A DNA stretch of 43,440 bases from Spongospora subterranea f. sp. subterranea (Eukaryota > Endomyxa: Phytomyxea > Phytomyxea > Plasmodiophorida). A model generated the notes under the pieces. It made no database searches. It worked only from the letters and a program-made list of their open reading frames with translations, and was not told the origin of the DNA. Positions within the stretch are counted from its first letter, which is position 1. Each line of letters begins with the position of its first letter. The translations under genes were made by a program, and so were the position numbers. Below, piece after piece: positions 20,872-39,580 of the stretch. The stretch is taken from NCBI GenBank assembly GCA_049724395.1, contig JAUGWO010000050.1, positions 1 to 43,440 of the forward strand, in the 5' to 3' direction.

Positions 20872-20899
20872 AGTTCCGATATCCGTCCGTATACGAGTA
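20872..20899 (-). promoter_or_regulatory. Upstream dyad element of copy G
   Basis: AGTTCCGATATCCGTCCGTA then TACGAGT, ~76 bp before the ATG of copy G; a variant with two or three changes from that of copies D and F. Confidence 0.5.
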
Positions 20900-21025
20900 A
20901 TTTTGATTTGTTCGAAAATGTGGTTGGTAAATTATCGCAACTGGTTTCTTAATCGGAACTCTATAATCCTAAATCCCAAATTCCTAAATACCCTAAAATC
21001 ACCTTTTCAGGATTTACCGATCGTC

Positions 21026-21733
21026 ATGCAACATCGCATTACAGAAGAGATGTTGGAGTTGCTACCATGGCTGAACCATAAGCCGATTGCCGTCTTTTTA
21101 CAACAATCAGCGAAACATGAAGCAGCGATAACCTTCAAAATGACTGCAACAACTAAGAAGCTTAACGAGCTGAAGGATGCTGCAAGAACAGGGATTCTAA
21201 CACCACTAATTTCCTACCTAGATAAAGCCATCAAGGTCACGTTAACCAACTACCCTGATCAAGCTGTCAACCAACTTAAAGTCTTGAAAACAACTGTGCT
21301 TCTGGAACAGACCAAGATCCAAAAACTTAAAACAGATCTCAATACTAAGCTCACACAACTCAAACAAACTCGCTTAGACTACATCGATTTCGTCGTTAGT
21401 ACTATTCCAGATTATGCCACAAGACCAGGACTAGGATGGGGACCTATTCATCAAAACTTGTTGAACCAATATACTGAGCCCCTCTTGGAAGACACTCTAA
21501 TCCTATTTGCCGACAGACAATTTAAGGACAAACAGAAAAAAGACGATCGGGCGAATAAAGCTGCTCTGAAAAAAGAACAAGATCAAGCCATTTTACAACT
21601 GACAAAGCAAGATCTGAATAAGACAATTAATGCTTTACTTAAACGCCGTTCGTCAAAAAATGGTCAAAACGCACAGATATCAGCTCGTCCTGTGCGTTCA
21701 AACCAACGAGCTCCAAGGTTCAACAAGTTTTGA
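21026..21733 (+). CDS. Unknown lysine/glutamine-rich helical protein
   Basis: A 235-aa frame starts from the ATG at 21026 (MQHRITEEMLELLPWLNHKP). The frame stays open upstream to 20795, but that part overlaps the 5' flank of copy G and a TTTTCAG acceptor-like site lies at 21006-21010, so I prefer the internal ATG. Residues ~40-145 form long helices with coiled-coil character (TKIQKLKTDLNTKLTQLKQT). A DYATRPGLGWGPIHQNLLN segment follows at about 130-150. The C terminus from ~170 is strongly basic (KKDDRANKAALKKEQDQ ... LLKRRSSKNG), suggesting nucleic-acid binding. Codons 30-147 are repeated inverted just downstream. No family recognised; it could be a host gene or an ORF1-like protein of a mobile element. 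Confidence 0.5.
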   Translation: MQHRITEEMLELLPWLNHKPIAVFLQQSAKHEAAITFKMTATTKKLNELKDAARTGILTPLISYLDKAIKVTLTNYPDQAVNQLKVLKTTVLLEQTKIQKLKTDLNTKLTQLKQTRLDYIDFVVSTIPDYATRPGLGWGPIHQNLLNQYTEPLLEDTLILFADRQFKDKQKKDDRANKAALKKEQDQAILQLTKQDLNKTINALLKRRSSKNGQNAQISARPVRSNQRAPRFNKF

Positions 21734-22071
21734 TGAATAGGTCCCCATCCTAGTCCTGGTCTTGTGGCATAATCTGGAATAGTACTAACGACGAAATCGA
21801 TGTAGTCTAAGCGAGTTTGTTTGAGTTGTGTGAGCTTAGTATTGAGATCTGTTTTAAGTTTTTGGATCTTGGTCTGTTCCAGAAGCACAGTTGTTTTCAA
21901 GACTTTAAGTTGGTTGACAGCTTGATCAGGGTAGTTGGTTAACGTGACCTTGATGGCTTTATCTAGGTAGGAAATTAGTGGTGTTAGAATCCCTGTTCTT
22001 GCAGCATCCTTCAGCTCGTTAAGCTTCTTAGTTGTTGAAGTCATTTTGAAGGTTATCGCTGCTTCATGTTT
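21113..22071. repeat. Inverted duplication, 355-bp arms, 249-bp spacer
   Basis: 21113-21467 pairs with 21717-22071 (coordinates sum to 43184) almost perfectly; one visible change alters an Ala codon to Ser in the second arm. The left arm is coding sequence of the gene at 21026-21733, and the gene's stop lies just inside the right arm. The right arm thus carries a 118-codon antisense copy without its own start. Confidence 0.9.
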
Positions 22072-22169
22072 GGGGGTAGAGCCTAAGCACCATTGCACAG
22101 GCCGCCATCTATTTTACAGTAAATCCGTCTGATAAGAAATCTTGAAACAAGGGTTGAACCCTCGTTTGA

Positions 22170-22769
22170 CCACGACATGTAATCGTATAATGCGCCAGCG
22201 GATTCTTTGATCGAACTTTTGCGTTTGGAGTGATTGCTCTTCGATTGCCCTGCTTCAAACAAGTTGGCACTTGCAGCCGATGTCGGACTGCACTGATATG
22301 ATCACTGAGCTGCGTCCTTCAGATGTTAGTTGTCAGTTGTCACCACAGGAGATCGATGCCGGGGTGTTCACCGGGCTAGCATACGAGGAGATCAATCGTA
22401 TGCATTTACCAGAGTGTCTAAACGGCATCCAGAGGCGCGGCAGGCGCGGGGATCATGTTTGGAGCCGCACCTTTGACTGGAGGCCACACACCGAAGTTGT
22501 ACATCCTCATAAACTTTCAATTCTGAGAAGATTTCTGCGATCGCTTGCGTTTTCAAGAACGACCGGATGTATCGAAATTCCATCGGTGAAACTATCACTC
22601 TTTCTGGAAATTCAATCTCGATGGTGGAAATCTGGCGGCTGAGACCTTGAAAATAATGCTCCCCCAGAGTGTCTGCTTCGGGATTTAACAGCGTCGATGC
22701 ATCTCCACGCCTTTGCTCAAATGTGAAGATGGCAGCAGAAAAGGATAAGTCCCCAGACTCCTGTTTCAT
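22170..22769 (-). repeat. Dispersed coding-like repeat, copy 2, with upstream open frame
   Basis: 22170-22490 matches 18600-18930. The minus-strand frame 22392-22769 (126 codons) extends upstream of the shared part and includes EFPERVIVSPMEFRYIRSFL and a CGSKHDPRACRASGC cluster that may bind zinc. The 5' end is directly beside the hairpin element at 22773. I cannot name the family. A pseudogene or one exon of a larger gene are both possible. Confidence 0.4.
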
Positions 22770-22772
22770 TAG

Positions 22773-23010
22773 AAAAAAAATGAATGATCAATCCTTTACA
22801 TGAAACGCAAATGACACCAGATATTACCAGACGTGATTTTTCATCTTGCGACAAAGCCAGCTGGCCTCAGCCTGAACTAAGTTGAGCTCGAACAGGATAC
22901 TCTTGTGCCCGACAACGTCTGGAAAATCATGTTGTTTTGTGTTTGCAGAGATCTGGAAATATTTGGTGTCAAATGCGTTTCATGTAAAGGATTTATCATT
23001 CATTTTTTTT
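22773..23010. mobile_element. MITE-like hairpin element, ~240 bp
   Basis: Terminal inverted repeats of ~55 bp: the left end GAAAAAAAATGAATGATCAA continues ...TTTACATGAAACGCAAATGACACC, and the right end is its complement with a few changes, ending ATTCATTTTTTTTC. The ends are about 110 bp apart internally. No clear target duplication. It ends 12 bp before a splice-acceptor-like ACAG, so it may sit in an intron of the Myb/SANT-like gene. Confidence 0.6.
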
Positions 23011-23022
23011 CAAATGACACAG

Positions 23023-23467
23023 GAGTCTAGGCATCAGCGCCTGGGCGGAAGATGCCAGTGACGACGTCTGGGAAGACTTGGTTCATAGAAAGCCCGCTAT
23101 CAAACAGTTCCGGGGCGCGCCTTGGGAGTATTACGAGGCCATGGATAACATTGTCCAAGGTATAGCCTCAGAGGAACTTGCTTAATCCGTTTTCTTATCT
23201 TTCCAAGGTATTGATGCCACAGGAGAGCCTGCTCAATCCCCGTTTGACATATCAGATGACCGGGATGAACGTCGACCAACGGCCTCGACTCCTGTCCCAG
23301 TAGTTTCTCGGTCGAGCTCCCGGGCCGGCACACCCAGCAAAGACTTGAAAAGGCGTAACCGAGCTCGCGCAGGCAAAATCAAGCAATGGATATCAAATTA
23401 CGGAAACGTCATCTGCAAGAAATTCGAAACGCCAATAAATGCCAGCAGAAAATGCAAGAACCCATGA
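23023..23467 (+). CDS. Partial Myb/SANT-like (trihelix-type) gene, 3' exons
   Basis: Exon A is 23023-23159, followed by a 48-nt intron 23160-23207 (GTATAG...TTCCAAG) and exon B 23208-23467. The splice keeps phase (Gln then a split Gly codon). The exon A product, AWAEDASDDVWEDLVHRKPA then KQFRGAPWEYYEAMDNIVQG, matches the C-terminal half of the Myb/SANT-like DNA-binding domain, where a W-D-x-Y/L, then K-x-F-R-x-K/A-P pattern is typical. Exon B is a Ser/Arg/Pro linker and a basic stretch (KDLKRRNRARAGKIKQW). The N-terminal half of the domain is not found upstream, where a hairpin element sits. From 23392 another frame (MDIKLRKRHLQEIRNANKCQ) looks like the usual C-terminal coiled coil, so a frameshift near 23380 is possible. 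Likely a broken or incompletely resolved gene. Confidence 0.45.
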
Positions 23468-23889
23468 ATCTTCTGGCCAACGCAATTGCCTTCCAGGTTG
23501 GTCTGTACCCAACCTGGAACGCAATTCCATTGGGAAAGAAAGGAGAGCAAAGTCTGCATTAAGGACAGCGAAGTTATGCGGTTTGAAGCAAAGCGGACAC
23601 GAACTGCAATCGAAATTAATCAACAAAACTGAAAACATCTTCAAGCAAGGACCTTGCATCTGACACAACCATGACAGAAGTCTTCACTGATCAGTAACTA
23701 TGTTGACGACCAATTCAAATATCGGTGAAGACGCCACAGTGACAACCGTCTTGTCAACATTGAGATTACTTGATAAGATCCCAATGATCTGTATTCGATT
23801 TATTTTCTCACAAATTGGCACTGAGACCACTCGACTTCACTCAATCGGTACAATGTAATATCAAGTGTACATGGAAAATTGCGTAACAT
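23468..23889. other. No gene recognised
   Basis: Contains a short inverted repeat, GCCTTCCAGGTTGG with CCAACCTGGAAC, at about 23488-23521, and open frames without support. Confidence 0.35.
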
Positions 23890-23973
23890 CCCTCCTTAGC
23901 TCAGTTGGAAGAGCGGGGCACTGTAGAATTCACTGTTATGCTCAGGTCACCCGTTCGACCCGGGTAGGGGGGA
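23890..23973 (+). tRNA. tRNA-Tyr(GUA) with 11-nt intron
   Basis: Full cloverleaf. Acceptor CCCTCCT (23890-23896) pairs with AGGGGGG (23966-23972), discriminator A at 23973. D arm is GCTC/GAGC, and anticodon stem GGGCA/TGCTC. Anticodon GTA is at 23923-23925. T arm is ACCCG-TTCGACC-CGGGT. The intron AATTCACTGTT (23927-23937) lies one base 3' of the anticodon, the canonical eukaryotic position after residue 37. The C1-G72 pair is the known identity feature of eukaryotic tRNA-Tyr. Without the intron the tRNA is 73 nt. CCA is not encoded, as expected. Confidence 0.95.
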
Positions 23974-23981
23974 TTTTTTTT
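23974..23981 (+). terminator. RNA polymerase III oligo-T terminator
   Basis: Eight T residues directly follow the tRNA discriminator base. Confidence 0.9.
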
Positions 23982-24710
23982 ATGAACTCAAAAGAAAACA
24001 TTTTGCTTCCGGTATCGCTCCTTCTTGCTCGTACTTCTTTGTTCTTTGCCTCCGTCTCCTAGGGCAATCAACGCCTTTCAGCAGTGGGATCAATTACGTG
24101 TTCGATCGTAAATTCATTTTATTGGACATGTGGTTTTAGGATGCGACACTATTTCCGAAAAAAAAAACCGTCACAAACTGAAATCGAAATTTTGCCGTTC
24201 ATACTGTAGTCTGCGACTCGCCAATGCAGCAGAGTCATGAATGAACATTTGAAATTGGCAAGAGACCCGGCCAGTGTTTGCCCAAAAACTTAAACCGCTG
24301 CAGACGAATTGTCCCATAACTTAATTGCGTGTTGCCCTCCCATGATGATGATCGTCATGAAAAGTTGTGAAGTTACATGACTCCATGATGATTTTTGAAC
24401 CAGAAGCGATCGGACCCCAGAACACAGAAAAAAAAACAGATACATATTGTTGTGCTATTAAAACAGTGGGACACCAACAGTAGAGGAGTTGATTTCTTGG
24501 AGTTTAGGTGAAAATCGCGTAATTCGTCGGCAACGATGCGCTATCGTTGGAAGGAGATTCCCTCAGTTCCGATACTCCGTTGCCCTTCCTGGAACAACGC
24601 TCTTGCACCTGTCGTAAATGATATATACACTCGAAATGGTTTGATAATCGCTCCGCCACGGACTTGGTTTACCGTCATTATTTGATTGCTGGTGCGTGAT
24701 CGACGGCGAG
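23982..24710. other. Spacer between tRNA-Tyr and PRP8
   Basis: No gene recognised. It must contain the PRP8 5' UTR and promoter, but I see no distinctive motif. The PRP8 frame is open back to 24648 without another ATG. Confidence 0.4.
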
Positions 24711-34645
<9,935 letters not shown>

Positions 34646-36301
34646 ATGTGGCGTGACTGTGCTATGAAAATTGCCTTTTGTAATCCCGATATATCATATT
34701 AAAACCCTTTTTCCTACAGTGTTCGTATTGAAACCAATAACGCTCGCTTTGTTTTTCATTTCGCTGATAAATTGAACATTGAATCTTCAAAGTTGAAGTA
34801 GATGACGCCGCTTTTATGGACTACGCTCAGCTAATCGCAGTGCCACTTTTCAGTGGAAGAACAGCAGAATTGAATGTTCTCGTAGGAAGTGCCATTATGA
34901 TCTGCCGAAACGGGATCATTCATTTCTGCCCTAACACGATTGTAAACTCTTTTCACTGATCTCGAATTTGACACCAGATACAGCGGCGATGGAGAGTGCA
35001 TATTCGTCGTTTGCATCTGTCCTGGCTTCGAAAAACAACACCACCTTTCGCTGATAATGGCGGTCAACGGTCACCTGCTCCGACCTGTTTCAGCTTCGAA
35101 CTCTTCCGACTTCGCTTGTGCACATTTGCCAATCCCTCGTTGGGGCAACAGTAGTAGTTCATCTCCATTCACCACAATCGCCATCTCTTTCATAGTCGGC
35201 TACGAATGGCATTGACGGCACTGTCCTTGCATGGGACTCGGTCCGCATTGATCGTTTGCGTCTCGGAAGTCAGACGTCTTTTGTCTTGATGTCCTGCAAA
35301 AAAAAGTTGTTTTTTCTTATATTCGCAGACCCAGAATGAGGGCAATACCAATCAGCAAATGAAATGTTGGTCTGTTCGTGAACTTCTGGCGATGTCGATA
35401 AAATTGTCCAACGTCGAAGTTCTCAAATGTCCATTGGCCCTTAGGGTCCTACACAAGTCAGTTCACGTCGGAGTGTAATTTGCCATTCGTTGAGGTTGGC
35501 CTGTTTCTAACAGCTCCTCAACAAGGTGTTGATGGCGATGAGGAATTGGCAGGATTGGAACTCAATTCGATAGAGGTAAATGATGCGAATATACTTGTCC
35601 AATACAGGGCTCGTTTTCCTCTGGGGGATCCTTTTCTGTGAAACCCGTTATCAATCTTTCATCAGAGCTGTGGCATTTGAACCAATACCGTCTATAGTCG
35701 TGTCAAGGTCATCATTCTATCGGGGTCCAAAAACCCTTGGCCTTCGACTGACAGAACAATGTGGCATCAGATGGGCTCCCGACTATCTGCAATAAGGCTG
35801 CCAAGCTTTCAAAATTTGGTATCGGGCGTACAATTTGTGCTCAATGTAGCAACATTCGTCTGCTCATGCAGAATTGCATTTACAGTGATCTTGCGACTCT
35901 GAGCACCAAAATTAAACATCCGATCAGGTCTTCATTCATGAGATCGAATTTCAAATAATTGCCAGCCTGCTTTCCGATAGTGGGGCTCCTAGCTGGTGAT
36001 GATTTTGAACGCTCCGAACCCGTCAAACCCCCGTCACGAGTGATTCGACGACTTCATTATCACCGAGATCATCTACCAGATTGAGCGCGGCTCGAAAATT
36101 TGCTGGAAGATCTCCGATGGGAGTCTAATATTGGCAGTTTCTTTGAAATGTATAGCGCAGCTCGAACTTGAACTGATGATCACGTACAGCTTTGAATTTA
36201 GCAAAACCTTCTTTCTATTGTGTAGATGAACGTTGGACAGAATTGAACCCAATATCAACCTTTACACACATTGCAGTGGTTAATTTTGGCGAAGGTTTAT
36301 T
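34646..36301. other. Intergenic; coding-like segments not resolved
   Basis: On the minus strand 35071-35193 opens MKEMAIVVNGDELLLLPQRG, and adjoining short frames at 34931-35081 (VVLFFEARTDANDEYALSIA) and 34831-34960 (ending SSTEKWHCD) look protein-like but are in different frames. On the plus strand 35402-35641 is open for 79 codons (LPFVEVGLFLTAPQQGVDGD) without an ATG. None has a recognised domain. They may be exons or relics of one or two genes. Confidence 0.25.
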
Positions 36302-38355
36302 TTATATTTTTTCGATTTTTTTTCGAATGCGATCCGGTATATGACTTTCTTCGTCCTCGCTATCTGTTGGAATGTTGCCAGACTGCGGCTTTTGACTGTT
36401 TAGAACCATCAACGGGTGTACGCTGTTGATGCGGTTGGGAAAAAGGTTTGTTTCCCATATCCTCGTGCAACAGGAAAAACGATGGGGATCGTTGGCAGGT
36501 GTGTACACCAAGGTCAGGAAAGCGTCGCCGTTTTTGCGGCATTGAGATGTTCGCGATATGGAATTGAGAGAGATGAAAATTGTCGAAACGAGGGAATTAT
36601 ACCATCACCCGTTGTTCGATTGAAGGATTGCCGTGTCCATGATGATGGACGTCGAAATTGATCCTTCCATGTTTGACGCAGATACCCCAGAGTTTCAGTA
36701 ATTTTCGTCATTCGTTACGGCATGGATGGGCATCTTGATCGATGTTTCGAAAAGCCATTGAGACAGCCGTGCTCCAGTCAGCTTTTCAGGGAAATGGGCA
36801 TGTCTATCCTCGTTGCGTGTCAATGATTCGACGCTCGATGAACAGACGGTACCTGTTGAACCCACGAAAAAAGAAAAATTATCGCGTTGAAAAAGCAATC
36901 TTTTCAGCGCAGATGCAATCACTGGAAAGAACCATGTGATTTTCCTGCTGAAGCATCGGTTGAGAAGTAGTAGAGGGTTGATGGAGCGGTGGTGGTTCCT
37001 CATTATTGACGTTGGATTTGGCGGTTTGGTCCCTTGACGAAATATCGTTCGATCCGTCGTTCAAGAAATGAAAATAGTAAAATGAGAACGGTAGAAGAAA
37101 CTACACATCTGAGGTGATGACGAGGAAAGACGCACGTAAAAGTGACGTGCAAGTGCTTGAGAACAAAAAGTTTTATTTTTGCAAAGCTCCCAGAAAATAA
37201 CAAACCATAAAGCTCGAGGAAGGAACGCAAAAATCTGTAGAACATTCGTCAGGCTCCAGATTCGCTATTGTATTCTGACGATTTGAGACAGTTCACCATT
37301 CACTTGTATTTCGGTTTGGCGAATCTGAGACATTAGGGAGAGGTATAAGTTGAGCGAAAAAACCTGCAGATCAAGCGAATATACTCGAAACATTTGGGAA
37401 TGATGGGACGGCCTACAGACATTTTGCAAAAATCTGTTGAAGCAAAGGCCCAAGAACAGGTTTGTCTTGGTCTCTCCGAAGGCAGTAGGAATGTCGACCG
37501 GAACGTCTGAACAACCTAACAGTCGTACGAGCATTATAATAACACTTGCTACATGACCACCTTTTCGAATGTCTGTTCACAGCATCGAATGTTGCTCTCT
37601 CTCATAGTTCGCGCGCTGGAATGTGTATTGACAAATGACCAAGTAATACGTTTGCTGCCAAATATTCATAGGTTTTCTTGATTAACAGTTTACGACAGGT
37701 CTCATAAATTTGAAGACCATCGTATAGAGCCAACAGGAAGATGACGAATATTAGGATGCTGTTTTGCGATATTACCCGATCCAGCGAGTTGTACGTCTTA
37801 AGTCGTGCACAAGTCAGAATCTTACGATATGCACGAGAATAAATCCATCTTCACCATTCGATGCCTTACTTGTTTCCTAAGAGTCCTTGCAACGCGATGG
37901 CGCATCCTGTTGCGCTCCCTGATGAGGGTCTGTGCAATAAGCCTCAACAGGTGATTTTCTTTCGCTTCGATCCAATTGCTTTCCCAGCTTTTTGGTTTTC
38001 AGCTCAAAATATGCGTTACCGACACGAAAAGTGTTGGGCGCCCAAGGTAAAAACCCCAAAAGTCTGAGGCCGTCCAAGTCAGAAGGCTCATCAAGAGGCC
38101 CGAATACAGGTGTCGCCCATTCATCGGAAGTTTTTTTCTGTCACGTTTTCAGCCACGACATTCGTTGTTCTTATTTGACGATACGAGAAATGTTGGAAGG
38201 CTGTCTAATAAGATTACAGTGTAGCTGAAACCTATAGTGCCATCACTGGTTGGTGGCATCATGATTCGCTCATGGAGTTTCACAGCAAATTCGGCATAAC
38301 CTATTATCATGTCCATGAAATACGGTTGACAGAGTGTTACAGACCTCGATTGTTT
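36302..38355 (-). other. Candidate multi-exon gene with a membrane segment
   Basis: Several minus-strand segments read like one protein interrupted by small introns. Segment 38355-38185 (GYAEFAVKLHERIMMPPTSD) can be spliced over a 47-nt GT-AG interval (38184-38138) in phase to 38137-37877 (DEWATPVFGPLDEPSDLDGL). A different frame ending at 37870 (LIRERNRMRHRVARTLRKQ) can be joined across 37869-37797 (GTAAGG...TTAAG, 73 nt) in phase to a hydrophobic segment, NSILIFVIFLLALYDGLQIY. Further Ser/Pro/Gln-rich frames follow, ending with TDSEDEESHIPDRIRKKIEK before a stop at 36302. The full chain is not consistent in phase, so it may be a pseudogene, two genes, or partly chance. No family recognised. 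Confidence 0.3.
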
Positions 38356-38437
38356 TCACGCGACGTTCAGCAAAGATAATACTCCTCTTCATGTGAATAT
38401 CCAGACTGGTTGGCCAAAGCGAATAAATTATGGGCGG

Positions 38438-38642
38438 CTATAATTCACTGGCCGCACTAACTGGCCGCAGTTTCTTGGCCAGTTAGTGTGGCCAGTGTTT
38501 TCTGTAGGCCGCTGGTAGGGTGTGAATTAACCGGCCGCATTCACTGGCCTGATTGATCAAAACAGGCCAGCGATTGCGGCCAGTTAATTCACATTCTAAC
38601 TAGGGTGTGACAGAATTCACTGGCCGCACTAGCTGGCCAAAA
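38438..38642. repeat. GGCCGC-rich palindrome cluster
   Basis: Two direct copies of AATTCACTGGCCGCACTA (near 38443 and 38614) flank two hairpins. One is ACTGGCCGCACTAACTGGCC with its complement around 38447-38501. The other is GTGAATTAACCGGCCGCATT...with complement ending GTTAATTCAC, 38521-38594. This looks like nested small inverted-repeat elements (MITE-like). Confidence 0.65.
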
Positions 38643-39580
38643 CCTGCAAAATTGTTTAGAAACTGGCCCAAAATTTGAAATTTCAAAGTCATAGTGTGTC
38701 TTTCTACAGAGCTGATTCAGTTTCTCACATAATGCAGCGACGAACACCGTTAATTCACACAACAGGCCGGCCACATCTCAATGCTGCTGCTATGTGGAAG
38801 GCAGCTTCGAAAGCTGTCGTCTTTCCCATTACGTTTTCTAATTACAAAGGGAAAACTATCACAACTTCTTCATTTTTTTCTTGAAATTGTTCAAGCGGGG
38901 CACATGCTATCAAGCGGCTGTCAGAAATGCATTCTTCTCATTGTATTAAATCTTAACATAGAACACATAATAAGAGAGACCACGACTTTCGAATTTGCCT
39001 TCCACATAACAGGCTCTGCCGTCGTTCTCCAGGTCGTTGTAATAATACCGACCAGGAATTTTGACCGTTTCTTGAAGCAAGATGTGTGCATAAAAATGTG
39101 AACATGTGTCCAATTTGGATGAGATGCGAGCAAAAAGACGCCAGTGGAACCCGTTGGCAGTAACTGGTTCATTACACATCAAGCTGTCAGATGCACACTC
39201 TACTGGCAGCTCGATCAACATGATATTCTCTGGCATTGATACAATCTCGCGAACATCTTTCGTAAGAACCTGGGAACCAAATGAATACACAACAACGGAA
39301 CATGCTTTCAGCCTCTACCATATCATAGGCTGGGTCTGAGCAAAGTCGGTCGGTCATTTCCAATCGCTGTTGGAACAGCGGATAAGGCCCGCACAAACTT
39401 TGTAATGCAGAGTTATGGCAACATTGTTGGTTTTGGGATGAAGTAATTTCTTAGATTTTGTGCAGCGAAACTGCCAATGGCATCGCTGCATCAAATTCGC
39501 TTTTTCCGACATCCGTTCGAACCTGTAACTGCATTCACCGCTGATAGCCAGTGGAACGCCATCTTTGTCCAGCTGGTGTT
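38643..39580 (-). other. Open frames of uncertain status
   Basis: The minus-strand frame 38946-39290 (114 codons; IVSMPENIMLIELPVECASD, NGFHWRLFARISSKLDTCSH) and the frame 39354-39710 (CSEHQLDKDGVPLAISGECS) are protein-like but have no recognised domain; the latter runs into the transposon's inverted repeat. A weak inverted repeat, ATGTGGAAGGCA(G/A)..TTCGAAAG, pairs about 38792-38825 with 38975-39010. Confidence 0.25.

Noticed and set aside
20795-21025. N-terminal extension of the 21026 gene
   Set aside because: This part overlaps the 5' flank and start of family copy G on the other strand and has a different composition; the ATG at 21026 is preferred.
21664-22098. Minus-strand 144-codon gene
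   Set aside because: It is the inverted duplicate of codons from the 21026-21733 gene and has no own start context.
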